A stretch of DNA of 59,944 bases, from NCBI GenBank assembly GCA_009380005.1, contig WHSQ01000011.1, positions 1 through 59,944 of the forward strand, read 5' to 3'. This DNA comes from Actinomycetota bacterium (GTDB lineage: Bacteria > Actinomycetota > CADDZG01 > WHSQ01). A program made the translations under genes and the position numbers. Below are positions 49,897 through 58,437 of this stretch, piece by piece (position 1 is the first letter of the stretch; each line of letters begins with the position of its first letter). Below the pieces are notes generated by a model that had not been told where the DNA came from, ran no database searches, and worked only from the letters and a program-made list of their open reading frames with translations.

Positions 49897-51078
49897 ATGC
49901 CCAAGACCTTGAAGGACGTCCCCGGCTACGCGCCGCACGGGGGTGCCCTGGAGATCCGCGCCGCAGATGACTCCGAGGCGGCGATGCTGGCCGAGGAGGC
50001 CAAGGGGCTTCCGACGATCGATGCCAACGGACGTCGCGTGGTCTCGGATCTCGAGCTCATGGCCGTGGGGGCAGTCTCTCCCAACCGCGGTTTCATGACG
50101 AAGGCCGATTACGAATCCGTCGTCAACGAGATGCGTCTCGCCTCCGGGCTTCCCTGGAGTCTGCCGATCACGCTCTCGGCGACCGAAGAAGAGGCGAAGA
50201 ACTTCAAGGAGGGTGAGCGCGTCGCGATCACCCACGAGGGTCGGCCGATCGCGCTCATCGATGTCGAAGACATCTTCACCTACGACGTTAGGGATGAGGC
50301 CGAGAAGACCTACCGCACTACCGACGAAGCGCACCCCGGGGTCGCCTACCTCTATTCGCAGGGGCCTCACTACGTCGGGGGTGAGGTAACGGTACTGGAG
50401 AACGTCTTCGCCCACGAGTTCGAGGAATATCGTCTGACGCCGCTCCGGCTGCGCGAGCGCATCGCGAGCGAAGGTTGGAGAACCGTCGTGGCGTTCCAGA
50501 CGCGCAACCCGATCCACCGGGCGCACGAGTATCTCACGAAGTGCGCGCTCGAGATCGTAGACGGTTTGGTGATCCATCCTCTGGTCGGTGGGACCAAGGG
50601 TGACGACATCCCGGCCGGTGTCCGGATGAAGTGTTACGAGGTTCTGATGGAGAACTACTACCCGCAGAACCGCGTGGTCCTCTCCGTGTTCCCGGCGGCC
50701 ATGCGCTACGGCGGTCCGCGTGAGGCGATCTGGCATGCGTTGCTACGTAAGAACTACGGGATGACGCACTTCATCGTCGGTCGCGATCACGCCGGCGTCG
50801 GCGATTACTACGGTAGCTACGACGCGCAGTTGCTCTTCGACGAGTTCGAGCAAGGCGAGCTGGGGATCTGGCCGCTCAAGTTCGAGCACTCGTTCTATTG
50901 CAAGAAGTGCGAGGCGATGGGATCCGACAAGACCTGCCCGCACGGCAAGGACGACCGCGTCTTCCTGTCGGGGACACAGGTTCGCGAGATGCTCGCCGCC
51001 GGCCAGGAGCCGCCGCACGAATTCTCCCGGCCGGAGGTTGCGCGGATCCTGATCGACGCGGAACGCTCCAAGGCTTAG
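49897..51078 (+). CDS. sat: Sulfate adenylyltransferase (ATP sulfurylase)
   Basis: Makes adenosine phosphosulfate (APS) from ATP and sulfate. 393 residues, the single-subunit bacterial form. [11 protein letters not shown] and [12 protein letters not shown] bind nucleotide; CKKCEAM followed by C-x-H (GSDKTCPHG) is the zinc-binding segment seen in thermophilic enzymes. ATG after GGAGGT. Next come the AlkP-family gene and cysC, so it feeds APS kinase. Confidence 0.95.
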   Translation: MPKTLKDVPGYAPHGGALEIRAADDSEAAMLAEEAKGLPTIDANGRRVVSDLELMAVGAVSPNRGFMTKADYESVVNEMRLASGLPWSLPITLSATEEEAKNFKEGERVAITHEGRPIALIDVEDIFTYDVRDEAEKTYRTTDEAHPGVAYLYSQGPHYVGGEVTVLENVFAHEFEEYRLTPLRLRERIASEGWRTVVAFQTRNPIHRAHEYLTKCALEIVDGLVIHPLVGGTKGDDIPAGVRMKCYEVLMENYYPQNRVVLSVFPAAMRYGGPREAIWHALLRKNYGMTHFIVGRDHAGVGDYYGSYDAQLLFDEFEQGELGIWPLKFEHSFYCKKCEAMGSDKTCPHGKDDRVFLSGTQVREMLAAGQEPPHEFSRPEVARILIDAERSKA

Positions 51079-51089
51079 GAGGCCCCCAC

Positions 51090-52535
51090 ATGGGACTGTT
51101 CGACAAACTGAAGAAGAAGGACGACGCCGCTCGGCCGTCCAAACGTGGTCGCAAGGTCATGGTGATCGGTCTGGACTGTGCGCCTCCCGAGCACATCTTC
51201 GACGAGTACGCGGACGACATCCCCAACCTGACGAAGCTTTGGCAGAACGGGATGTACGGACCGCTCGAGTCGATCACGCCGCCGATCACGGTCCCGGCGT
51301 GGATGTGCATGATGACCTCGAAGGATCCTGGAACGCTCGGCATCTATGGGTTCCGCAACCGCAAAGATCACACCTACGAGGGCCTCGAGTTCGCCACCTC
51401 GCTCAAGGTCAAGGAGCTGACGGTCTGGGACATCCTCAGCGAGCAGGGCAAAGACTGCATAGTGATGTCGGTTCCGCCGTCGTACCCGCCGAAGCCGCTG
51501 AACGGCGTCCAGATCGGCTGCTTCCTCACCCCGAACGACGAGGCCGAGTACACCTTCCCCAAGGAACTGAAGACCGAGCTCAAGGGCGCGGCAGGTGAGT
51601 ACATCTTCGACATACGGAACTTCCGCACCGACGACACGCAGTACATCCTCGACGAGGCCTACAGGATGACGGAGTCCAAGTTCCGCAACGCGGACTGGCT
51701 CCTGGCCAACAAGCCGTGGGACTTCTTCATGATGGTCGAGATGGGCCCGGATCGTCTGAACCACGGCATCTGGAGCTTCATCGACCCGAACCATCCCCGT
51801 TACCAGCCCGACAACCCCTACAAGGGATCCCTGCGCGAGTACTACCGATTCCTCGACGGGAAGATCGGTGAACTACTCGCCAGGCACGCCGACGACGAGA
51901 CCACGGTCCTGGTCGTATCCGATCACGGTGCGAAAGCGATGGTCGGCGGCGTCTGCTTCAACGAGTGGCTTCGGCAAGAGGGATACCTCTCCTTCGAAGG
52001 GGCCGTCCCCGATGGCATCACGCCGGTCAACAAGGTCCCGATCGATTGGTCCAAGACCAAAGCGTGGGGGGACGGTGGCTACTACGGTCGTCTGTTCCTG
52101 AACGTCGAGGGGCGTGAACCCAACGGGACGATCCCGAAGGATCAGTACGACGCGCTGCGCGACGAGCTGGTGGCCAAGATCGAGGCGATGGTCGATCACG
52201 AAGGCAACCCGATGGGCAACAAGGCCCTGAAGCCGGAAGAGATCTACGGCACGACCAACGGCGTCGCTCCCGACCTGATCGTCATCTTCGGTGGTCTGCG
52301 GTGGCGTTCCGTCGGCTCGCTCGGACACGGTTCGGTCTATGCGTTCGAGAACGACACCGGTCCCGACGAGGCGAATCACGCCGAGTTCGGGATCTTCGTC
52401 ATGCACAACGCCCCCGGCCAGCAGAACGGTCGTAAGGAAGGTCTGCACCTGTGGGACGTGCACAGCACCATCTTGGATCTGTTCGGGCTCGACCCGGCGC
52501 CGGGCGCGCTTGGCACGAGCGCACTCAAGAAGTAG
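51090..52535 (+). CDS. Alkaline phosphatase superfamily hydrolase (COG3379-like)
   Basis: 481 residues, cytosolic by lack of signal. Metal Asp29 ([10 protein letters not shown]), the nucleophile expected at Thr67 in [32 protein letters not shown], and the [10 protein letters not shown] metal site mark the type I phosphodiesterase/phosphomutase branch of the superfamily. ATG follows an AGGAGG site. It lies between sat and cysC, so a role with sulfated or nucleotide substrates is likely but its substrate is unknown. Confidence 0.85.
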   Translation: MGLFDKLKKKDDAARPSKRGRKVMVIGLDCAPPEHIFDEYADDIPNLTKLWQNGMYGPLESITPPITVPAWMCMMTSKDPGTLGIYGFRNRKDHTYEGLEFATSLKVKELTVWDILSEQGKDCIVMSVPPSYPPKPLNGVQIGCFLTPNDEAEYTFPKELKTELKGAAGEYIFDIRNFRTDDTQYILDEAYRMTESKFRNADWLLANKPWDFFMMVEMGPDRLNHGIWSFIDPNHPRYQPDNPYKGSLREYYRFLDGKIGELLARHADDETTVLVVSDHGAKAMVGGVCFNEWLRQEGYLSFEGAVPDGITPVNKVPIDWSKTKAWGDGGYYGRLFLNVEGREPNGTIPKDQYDALRDELVAKIEAMVDHEGNPMGNKALKPEEIYGTTNGVAPDLIVIFGGLRWRSVGSLGHGSVYAFENDTGPDEANHAEFGIFVMHNAPGQQNGRKEGLHLWDVHSTILDLFGLDPAPGALGTSALKK

Positions 52536-52545
52536 GAGGATCGAT

Positions 52546-53091
52546 TTGAAGCAAGCGAACCGTGAAAGAGGAGCCGTCATCTGGTTCACCGGGCTCTCGG
52601 GCTCGGGCAAGACCACGATCGCGCACGTCGTCGAAGAAAAACTCCTGGATGCGGGCGCGCCCGTCGAGATCCTGGACGGCGATGTCGTTCGCGAGAACCT
52701 GTCTAAGGGGCTCGGCTTCTCCAAGGAGGATCGTGACACCAATATCCGCCGGATCGCGTTCGTGGCGCACCTGCTGCAACGCAACGGAGTCTTCGTGATC
52801 ACGGCGGCCATCTCGCCTTACAAGGCGGTCCGTGGCGAAGCGCGTGCCATGGCAAAGGACTTCGTCGAAGTCTTCACGGACGCGCCGCTCGAGGTTTGTG
52901 AGAGCCGGGACGTGAAGGGCCTCTACGCCAAGGCTCGCGCCGGTGAGATCAAGGGTTTCACGGGCATCGACGACCCCTACGAGGCGCCCGAGACCCCCGA
53001 GGTCGTCTGCGCGACCGACACCGAGTCGGTCGAGGAATCGGCCCAGAAGGTCGTCGACAAGCTGATAGAGCTCAAGTACCTCGAGGCCTGA
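52546..53091 (+). CDS. cysC: Adenylylsulfate kinase
   Basis: Phosphorylates APS to PAPS. 181 residues with the P-loop [38 protein letters not shown], and [37 protein letters not shown], all family hallmarks. The TTG start at 52546 has a perfect AGGAGGA in front; open codons upstream belong to the previous gene. No PAPS reductase (cysH) is near, so the PAPS may serve sulfation. Confidence 0.95.
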   Translation: MKQANRERGAVIWFTGLSGSGKTTIAHVVEEKLLDAGAPVEILDGDVVRENLSKGLGFSKEDRDTNIRRIAFVAHLLQRNGVFVITAAISPYKAVRGEARAMAKDFVEVFTDAPLEVCESRDVKGLYAKARAGEIKGFTGIDDPYEAPETPEVVCATDTESVEESAQKVVDKLIELKYLEA

Positions 53092-53268
53092 ACCCAGCTC
53101 ACGTTCCCCGGCGGCGGCACGTCCCTTCCCTAGACTCGGACAGTCCTCGCGGCGCACTCGGGGCCGCGCGCCTTCGGCGGGCGGCGCCTCGTAACCGCTT
53201 GCTGCGGAACTCGCGGGAAGGCACGCACCGCCGCTTGGGGGTTCAGGAGGGGAAGGTAGGTTCTCGTT

Positions 53269-54159
53269 GTGATCGATCTTCATTGTCATACGACCGTTTC
53301 GGATGGGGGAGATTCCCCGACCGAGCTGGTCCAGAAGGCCGCGGCGGCCGGGCTTCGGGCTATCGCGGTCACCGATCACGACAACGATTCGGGCTGCGAC
53401 GAGGCCGTCGCCGCGGGCTCGCGGCTGGGGGTGGAGGTCGTCCGCGGAGTCGAGATCTCCTGTGATGTCGACGCTCTCACCGAGCGCGGCCTGACGCCGA
53501 AACAGCGACCCACGATGCATCTCCTGGGCTACTTCATCCCGGAGACGCCGAACCCCCTATCCGAAGGTCTCGCCGAGCTGCAGCACGCGCGGGCCAACCG
53601 CAACCAACTCATGGTCGACAGGTTGAACGAGGTGGGCATCGACATCACCTTCGAGGAGGTCGAGACGGAAGCCGGGGGGCCCGGCTCGCAGATCGGCCGC
53701 CCCCACTTCGCCAACGTCATGGTCCGGAAGGCTGCGGTGCCGGATTTCCAGTCCGCGTTCGACGAATACCTCGCCAAGGGGGCGAAGGCCTACCTCGGCC
53801 GAAAGCTCTATAGACCCATCGAGGCGATCGAGCTCATGAGCAGGAGCGGCGTCGTGCCCGTCCTCGCACACCCCTTCACGCTGTGGTTGGACGATGCGGA
53901 CCTCGATAGCTTCGTCACGGACCTCATGGAGTCGGGACTCCAAGGCATCGAGGGTCTTCACGGCGACCTTGCCTACGAGGAGCAGGAGTCCGTTCGAGAG
54001 CTGGCCGCGCGCCACGGCCTCGTGGTCACCGGCGGCAGCGACTATCACGGGGACATGGTTCCAGACCGGCGTCTGCCCGGCGGGAAGTCGGGCGTGACGG
54101 TTCCCGACGAAGTCCTCGACGCGCTCAAGGATGTGGTCGACGCACTACGCTCGTGGTGA
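53269..54159 (+). CDS. PHP domain phosphoesterase (YciV/RNase AM-like)
   Basis: 296 residues. DLHCHTTVSDGG, AVTDHDN, VEISCD, and the later LAHPF and GSDYHGD motifs supply the trinuclear metal site of PHP phosphatases. Members of this branch hydrolyse 3',5'-nucleoside bisphosphates such as PAP and degrade short RNA. Its place just after cysC fits PAP removal after PAPS use (inference). GTG start after a GGAGGGGAAGG site; 177 bp separate it from cysC. Confidence 0.88.
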   Translation: MIDLHCHTTVSDGGDSPTELVQKAAAAGLRAIAVTDHDNDSGCDEAVAAGSRLGVEVVRGVEISCDVDALTERGLTPKQRPTMHLLGYFIPETPNPLSEGLAELQHARANRNQLMVDRLNEVGIDITFEEVETEAGGPGSQIGRPHFANVMVRKAAVPDFQSAFDEYLAKGAKAYLGRKLYRPIEAIELMSRSGVVPVLAHPFTLWLDDADLDSFVTDLMESGLQGIEGLHGDLAYEEQESVRELAARHGLVVTGGSDYHGDMVPDRRLPGGKSGVTVPDEVLDALKDVVDALRSW

Positions 54160-54713
54160 TGACGAGCGTGCGAGGCGAGCGCGTTTTCATACGGCGCCTG
54201 GAGCCCACAGACGCGAAACAGGTTCTTGATCTGAGGCTGGCGAATCGCGATTTCTTCCGGCCCTGGGAGCCCACCCGTGAGGAATCCGCGTACCGCCTCG
54301 ACGGTGTGACGGCAGAGCTGCAGATCTCGGCCGACCTCTGGGACCGGGACGACGGTTACGTGTTCGGGATCTTCGAGAACGACCGCGACGAGACGCTGGT
54401 CGGCGGGATCGCGTTGAGGAACGTGGCTCGGGGCGCGTGGCAGAACGCCACCCTCGGCTACTGGATATCAGAGACGCACAACGGCAAGGGATATGCGACC
54501 GAGGCCGTGCAGCTCGCCACCCGCTTCGCCTTCGATCATGCGCACCTCCATCGAGTGCAGGCCGGGACGCTCCTCCACAACATCGCTTCGCAACGGGTAT
54601 TGGAGAAGGCCGGGTATCGGTTCGAGGGCGTTTCCTTGCGCTACCTACGCATCGACGGACGGTGGCAGGATCACCGCATGTACGCGATCACGATCGAGGA
54701 TCTGGAGGGCTAG
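54159..54713 (+). CDS. GNAT acetyltransferase, RimJ/RimL type
   Basis: About 184 residues from the ATG at 54159 (GTG codons at 54153 and 54156 are alternatives). VFIRRLEPTDAKQVLDLRLANRDFFRPWEP, GGIALRNVARGAWQNATLGYWISETHNGKGYATEAV and VLEKAGYRFEG are characteristic of the ribosomal-protein acetyltransferases RimJ/RimL. The substrate here is unknown. It starts in the end of the PHP gene. Confidence 0.85.
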   Translation: MTSVRGERVFIRRLEPTDAKQVLDLRLANRDFFRPWEPTREESAYRLDGVTAELQISADLWDRDDGYVFGIFENDRDETLVGGIALRNVARGAWQNATLGYWISETHNGKGYATEAVQLATRFAFDHAHLHRVQAGTLLHNIASQRVLEKAGYRFEGVSLRYLRIDGRWQDHRMYAITIEDLEG

Positions 54714-54715
54714 GC

Positions 54716-55138
54716 GTGTTCATCACCAGAGCGAGTCGCCACGATAAGGCGGACCTTCAGGAGTTCTTCGAGAACCACGGCTGGGACGAGGTCGACCTGA
54801 GTACGGGCGTCGCCTTCGTCGCGCGGGACGGCCCCATAGTGGGCGCGGTTCGTTTCGTCGAAGTCGCGCCGCAGACCGTCGTCGTGGATAACGTGATGGT
54901 CGGGGAGGGACGCCGACGTAAGGGCATCGGTACGCGGGTCATGCAGGCCGCGATGAACAGCAGGGGTGGAACGTTGTATCTCTGCTGTCACGTCGAAGCA
55001 CGCGAGTTCTACCGGCGTCTAGGTTTCGACGACGTCGATCTCGCCGACGCGCCCGCGGAGGTCGTCGACTACTGGCGCAAGGTCGAGGACTACCCAACGC
55101 CCGAGGGTCACGTGCACTACTTCATGAGGGCTCGCTAG
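54716..55138 (+). CDS. GNAT family acetyltransferase
   Basis: 140 residues, a compact GNAT protein. VVVDNVMVGEGRRRKGIGTRVMQAAMN is the acetyl-CoA site; LYLCCHVEAREFYRRLGFDDVD follows. GTG start, three bases after the previous gene. The N-terminal part (ITRASRHDKADLQEFFENHGWDEV) is typical of the small, broad-specificity group. Function unknown. Confidence 0.8.
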   Translation: MFITRASRHDKADLQEFFENHGWDEVDLSTGVAFVARDGPIVGAVRFVEVAPQTVVVDNVMVGEGRRRKGIGTRVMQAAMNSRGGTLYLCCHVEAREFYRRLGFDDVDLADAPAEVVDYWRKVEDYPTPEGHVHYFMRAR

Positions 55139-55165
55139 AGTTGCGTGGGATCAGTGCTTCCCGCC

Positions 55166-55214
55166 GCCGAGTGCAACATCTCGAGCGCCCCGCGCTACCG
55201 GTGTTGTAGTCGGC
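55166..55214 (-). repeat. Dumbbell palindrome, copy 3
   Basis: On the minus strand the unit reads outer arm GCCGACTACAACA, variable CCGGT, core AGCGCGGGGCGCT, variable CGAGA, and arm TGTTGCACTCGGC; 49 bp. It lies between converging genes and probably ends both transcripts. Confidence 0.9.
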
Positions 55215-55221
55215 GGACGGG

Positions 55222-55836
55222 TCAGCGGAGGCCGCAGACGGGCCAGCGGTCGGATTCGCCCGCCCGGATCAGGCGAGCCGTCGTGCGGGCCTGGGCCACG
55301 GGGTCATAGATCGAGCCGTAGCCGAACTCGCTCCACGTCGTGAAATCGAACTGGAACAGGCCGTGGTAGCCGGCCGGGTGATAGGCGTTGGCGTTGAAGG
55401 TGGACTCGCATTCGGCGATCGAGAGGAGGTAGTCGGCGCTGACGCCGAACTCGTTGGCGGCGTCGACGATGATCTGGTGGATCTCGCCTCCGCTCGGGGT
55501 GGGGGACGGCACCGCCCCGGGCGGCGCCGTCTCCACCCGGTCCGCTCGAGGCGAGCGTTTCTTCTGGGTCGGGCGCCCGGCCTGGGTGCCCGCACCGGCC
55601 TTCGCCGCCGTGACGTTCCCGTCGCCGTCCAGGATGGCCCGCTCCAGGGCCTGGGCGAATTCGAGGGTGGGATCGGACGCACGGATCCCGAACAGGGCCA
55701 GGAGGGCCAACAGCATCCACCCGCCGATGGCGATACGGCCCCGGCGCATCCGCCGGCGAGCCCGCTTGCGGGCCCTCTTGCTGAAGTGCAAGTGGTCCAA
55801 AGCGGATATCTCGTCTAAAAGTGTCTTTCTGCCCAT
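55222..55836 (-). CDS. Lysozyme-like wall protein (RPF/transglycosylase type)
   Basis: 204 residues. A single hydrophobic segment at about 38-56 anchors it, with a basic N-terminal tail inside the cell, a Pro/Thr/Arg linker and a C-terminal lysozyme-like domain at about 125-200: [38 protein letters not shown], where the Glu in AECES is the likely catalytic acid. It resembles the transglycosylase or resuscitation-promoting-factor folds. The ATG at 55836 is chosen; the frame is open further up, through a CRP-type site. Confidence 0.8.
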   Translation of the reverse strand: MGRKTLLDEISALDHLHFSKRARKRARRRMRRGRIAIGGWMLLALLALFGIRASDPTLEFAQALERAILDGDGNVTAAKAGAGTQAGRPTQKKRSPRADRVETAPPGAVPSPTPSGGEIHQIIVDAANEFGVSADYLLSIAECESTFNANAYHPAGYHGLFQFDFTTWSEFGYGSIYDPVAQARTTARLIRAGESDRWPVCGLR

Positions 55837-55845
55837 CGAGCCGCC

Positions 55846-55851
55846 ACCATA
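55846..55851 (-). promoter_or_regulatory. -10 box of the lysozyme-like gene
   Basis: TATGGT on the minus strand, with TTAGGC 17 bp upstream as -35. The ATG at 55836 is only 9 bases after the -10, so the mRNA would be leaderless or nearly so. Confidence 0.5.
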
Positions 55852-55887
55852 CCCCGGAAGATGGAACTGCCTAACACCTGCAAGCAT

Positions 55888-55905
55888 TTGTGAAGGGGTT
55901 CACAA
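55888..55905. promoter_or_regulatory. CRP/GlxR-type operator
   Basis: TTGTGAAGGGGTTCACAA: a perfect 7-4-7 palindrome containing TGTGA-N6-TCACA, the consensus of CRP, GlxR and mycobacterial Rv3676. It is centred near -58 for the lysozyme-like gene, a place from which such regulators activate. gmd, 128 bp away on the other strand, could also be a target. Confidence 0.75.
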
Positions 55906-56020
55906 GAACCGCTTCTGCCTCGCCACGGTGAGTCCGTGGAGCGCAAAGCGGCTCCTGGACGTTCTCCAGCCCCCTGATGTGGAGATGGAGAGGTGCCTGG
56001 TGGAGAGGCGGGCGAGAGCT

Positions 56021-56026
56021 TATCCT
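56021..56026 (+). promoter_or_regulatory. -10 box of gmd
   Basis: TATCCT lies 6 bases before the gmd ATG, the spacing of leaderless actinobacterial mRNAs; the -35 region (TGGTGG) is weak. No ribosome site precedes the ATG. Confidence 0.5.
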
Positions 56027-56032
56027 GTTTCG

Positions 56033-57049
56033 ATGAGGACCGCGCTCATCACCGGGGTCACCGGCCAGGATGGCTCCTACCTGGCCGAGCTGCTCCTCGC
56101 CAAGGGCTACGAGGTCCACGGGCTGATCCGGCGTGCGTCCACGTTCAACACCCACCGCCTGGACCCGATCTATCGCGATCCGCACGAGACGGGCGTCCAC
56201 TTCTTCATGCACTACGGGGACCTGTCCGACTCCGGTTCGCTGGTGAACCTGATCCGGGACCTGAAGCCGGAGGAGGTCTATCACCTCGGGGCGCAAACGC
56301 ATGTGAAGGTCTCCTTCGAGATACCGGAGTACACGGTCGACGCGACCGGCCTCGGCACGGTGAGGATGTTGGAGGCGATCAGGGCCTCGGGCGTGCAGAC
56401 GCGCTTCTATCAAGCCGGATCCTCCGAGATGTTCGGCATCGCGCCGCCGCCGCAGAACGAGGACACGGCCTTCCACCCCCGCAGCCCCTACGGGGTCGGC
56501 AAGGTTGCCGCCCACTGGATCACCGTGAACTACCGGGAGGCGTACTCCTTGTTCGCCGTGAACGGGATCCTCTTCAACCACGAGTCCCCACGCCGGGGCG
56601 AGACGTTCGTGACCCGGAAGATCACCCGAGCCGTGGCTCGGATCAAGGCCGGGATCCAGGACAAGCTCTACCTGGGGAACCTCGACTCCAAGCGCGACTG
56701 GGGCTACGCGCCGGAGTACGTCGAGGCTATGTGGCGCATGCTCCAGCACGAGGAGCCGCGGGATCTGGTGATCGCGACGGGCGAGCAACACTCCGTCCGG
56801 GAGTTCTGCGAGAGAGCTTTCCAGCACGCCGATCTCGACTGGCAGGCCCACGTCGAGATCGACCCTCGTTACTTCCGGCCCGCCGAGATCCACAACCTCT
56901 GCGGAGATGCGAGTCGTGCCGGGGCCGAGCTCGGCTGGGAGGCGAAGGTCCGTTTCGAGGAGCTGGTCAGGATCATGGTTGACGCCGACATCGAGCTCTT
57001 GGACGACGAGCTATCGGGTCGTTTGGTAAGACAGGACCGGGAACTTTGA
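56033..57049 (+). CDS. gmd: GDP-mannose 4,6-dehydratase
   Basis: Converts GDP-mannose to GDP-4-keto-6-deoxymannose, first step to GDP-fucose, rhamnose or perosamine. 338 residues, SDR fold: NAD-binding [16 protein letters not shown], the catalytic SSEMFG Ser, and YGVGK with Tyr and Lys; [17 protein letters not shown] is the family's insertion. Start at the ATG at 56033, probably leaderless. No second gene of the sugar pathway is in the window. Confidence 0.94.
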   Translation: MRTALITGVTGQDGSYLAELLLAKGYEVHGLIRRASTFNTHRLDPIYRDPHETGVHFFMHYGDLSDSGSLVNLIRDLKPEEVYHLGAQTHVKVSFEIPEYTVDATGLGTVRMLEAIRASGVQTRFYQAGSSEMFGIAPPPQNEDTAFHPRSPYGVGKVAAHWITVNYREAYSLFAVNGILFNHESPRRGETFVTRKITRAVARIKAGIQDKLYLGNLDSKRDWGYAPEYVEAMWRMLQHEEPRDLVIATGEQHSVREFCERAFQHADLDWQAHVEIDPRYFRPAEIHNLCGDASRAGAELGWEAKVRFEELVRIMVDADIELLDDELSGRLVRQDREL

Positions 57050-57078
57050 GGGTCGCGAAACTGAAGTCCCCCCGGTCG

Positions 57079-57107
57079 TTGAAAATAGTCGGGGGCGACC
57101 GGACAAT
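57079..57107 (+). promoter_or_regulatory. Promoter of guaB3
   Basis: TTGAAA (57079-57084) and GACAAT (57102-57107) are 17 bp apart; the region also has CCGGTCG/CGACCGG arms that may end gmd. An AAGGAG site precedes the GTG of guaB3. Confidence 0.5.
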
Positions 57108-57142
57108 CGCTCTAACCCCCGTGCCGACGAAGGAGTGAAGTC

Positions 57143-58303
57143 GTGGAGATAGAGATCGGGATCGGTAAGTCGGGACGGAGGGCCTACGGGTTCGACGACG
57201 TCGCCATCGTGCCGTCGCGGAGGACCCGCGATCCGGAAGACGTCGATATCTCTTGGGAGGTCGACGCCTACAGGTTCGAGCTCCCCCTCATGGCCTCGGC
57301 CATGGACGCAGTCGTTTCGCCGCGTTCCGCGATCGAGGTCGGCCGGCTCGGCGGGCTCGCCGTGCTCAACCTCGAGGGCCTGCAGACGCGGTACGACGAT
57401 CCGCAGTCCATCCTCGCCGAGATATCCAAGCTCCCGGACGCGGAAGCTACCGCGCATATGCAGGAGCTCTACAGACAAGAGGTCAAGGAAGAGCTCATCT
57501 ACAAGCGCATCCGTGAGATCAAGGACGCCGGGGTCTTCGCCGCCGCATCATTGACCCCACAGAAGGTCGAGCGCTACAACAAGCTGGCGCTGGAAGCGGA
57601 GCTGGACCTCTTGGTGATCCAGGGCACGGTGGTCTCGGCCGAGCACGTCTCGACGCAGCACGAGCCTCTGAACCTGAAGCGGTTCATCTCGACCTACGAC
57701 ATCCCCGTGATCGTCGGTGGCTGCGCGTCGTACTCGACCGCGCTGCACCTGATGCGGACCGGGGCCGTCGGCGTCTTGGTCGGGGTCGGACCCGGCCAGG
57801 CCTGCACGACGCGCGGGGTGTTGGGCGTGGGCGTGCCGCAGGCGACCGCCATCGCAGATGCGGCCGGGGCTCGTATCCGGCACTTGGACGAGACCGGGCG
57901 CTACTGCCACGTGATCGCGGACGGCGGGATGCGGACTGGCGGCGACATCGCAAAGGCGATCGCGTGCGGTGCGGATGCGGTGATGATCGGGTCTCCACTG
58001 GCCGCAGCCGAAGAGGCCCCCGGGCACGGATACCACTGGGGGATGGCCACCTTCCACCCGACGCTGCCGCGGGGCGCCCGGGTCAAGACCTCCACGCTCG
58101 GCACCCTCGAGGAGATCCTGGTCGGTCCGGCTCATGAGAACGACGGTCGGCTGAACCTGTTCGGAGCCCTCCGTACGAGCCTCGCGACGTGCGGCTACGC
58201 CAACGTCAAGGAGTTCCAGAAGGCCGAGGTGGTCATCGCGCCGTCCTTCAAGACGGAGGGCAAGCAGCTTCAGCGGGAACAGCGTGTGGGGATGGGCAGC
58301 TAG
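57143..58303 (+). CDS. guaB3: GuaB3 family IMP dehydrogenase/GMP reductase-related protein
   Basis: 386 residues, a TIM barrel without the CBS domain. RRAYGFDDVAIVPSRRTRDPEDVD, PLMASAMDAVVSP, GGCASYSTALHLMRTGAVGVLVGVGPGQACTTRGVLGVGVPQATAI (with the catalytic Cys in GQACTT), and IADGGMRTGGDIAKAIACGAD are present. Mycobacteria carry it beside guaB2. Work on the cyanobacterial member shows GMP reductase activity, so purine salvage is likely. GTG start. Confidence 0.92.
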   Translation: MEIEIGIGKSGRRAYGFDDVAIVPSRRTRDPEDVDISWEVDAYRFELPLMASAMDAVVSPRSAIEVGRLGGLAVLNLEGLQTRYDDPQSILAEISKLPDAEATAHMQELYRQEVKEELIYKRIREIKDAGVFAAASLTPQKVERYNKLALEAELDLLVIQGTVVSAEHVSTQHEPLNLKRFISTYDIPVIVGGCASYSTALHLMRTGAVGVLVGVGPGQACTTRGVLGVGVPQATAIADAAGARIRHLDETGRYCHVIADGGMRTGGDIAKAIACGADAVMIGSPLAAAEEAPGHGYHWGMATFHPTLPRGARVKTSTLGTLEEILVGPAHENDGRLNLFGALRTSLATCGYANVKEFQKAEVVIAPSFKTEGKQLQREQRVGMGS

Positions 58304-58437
58304 CGGGAATCCACCCGCGACCACGGCGGTTGTACCGAACGGGCGGTCCGCATGGGCCCGCCCGCTCCGATCGGTCCGGTTTGGGGGCGTCGAGACCGGG
58401 TGATGAACCGGTTTCCGCCCCGATAAGAAAGGAAGGC
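58304..58437 (+). other. Intergenic region between guaB3 and the MFS gene
   Basis: 134 bp with a GC-rich hairpin (GGGCGG near 58340 with CCGCCC near 58358) that may end guaB3, then a AAGGAAGG ribosome site for the next gene. No good promoter seen. Confidence 0.4.

Noticed and set aside
53092-53268. Promoter before the PHP gene
   Set aside because: TAGACT at about 53132 is a possible -10 but no -35 fits at 16-19 bp; the region is GC-rich hairpins, so I left it unassigned.
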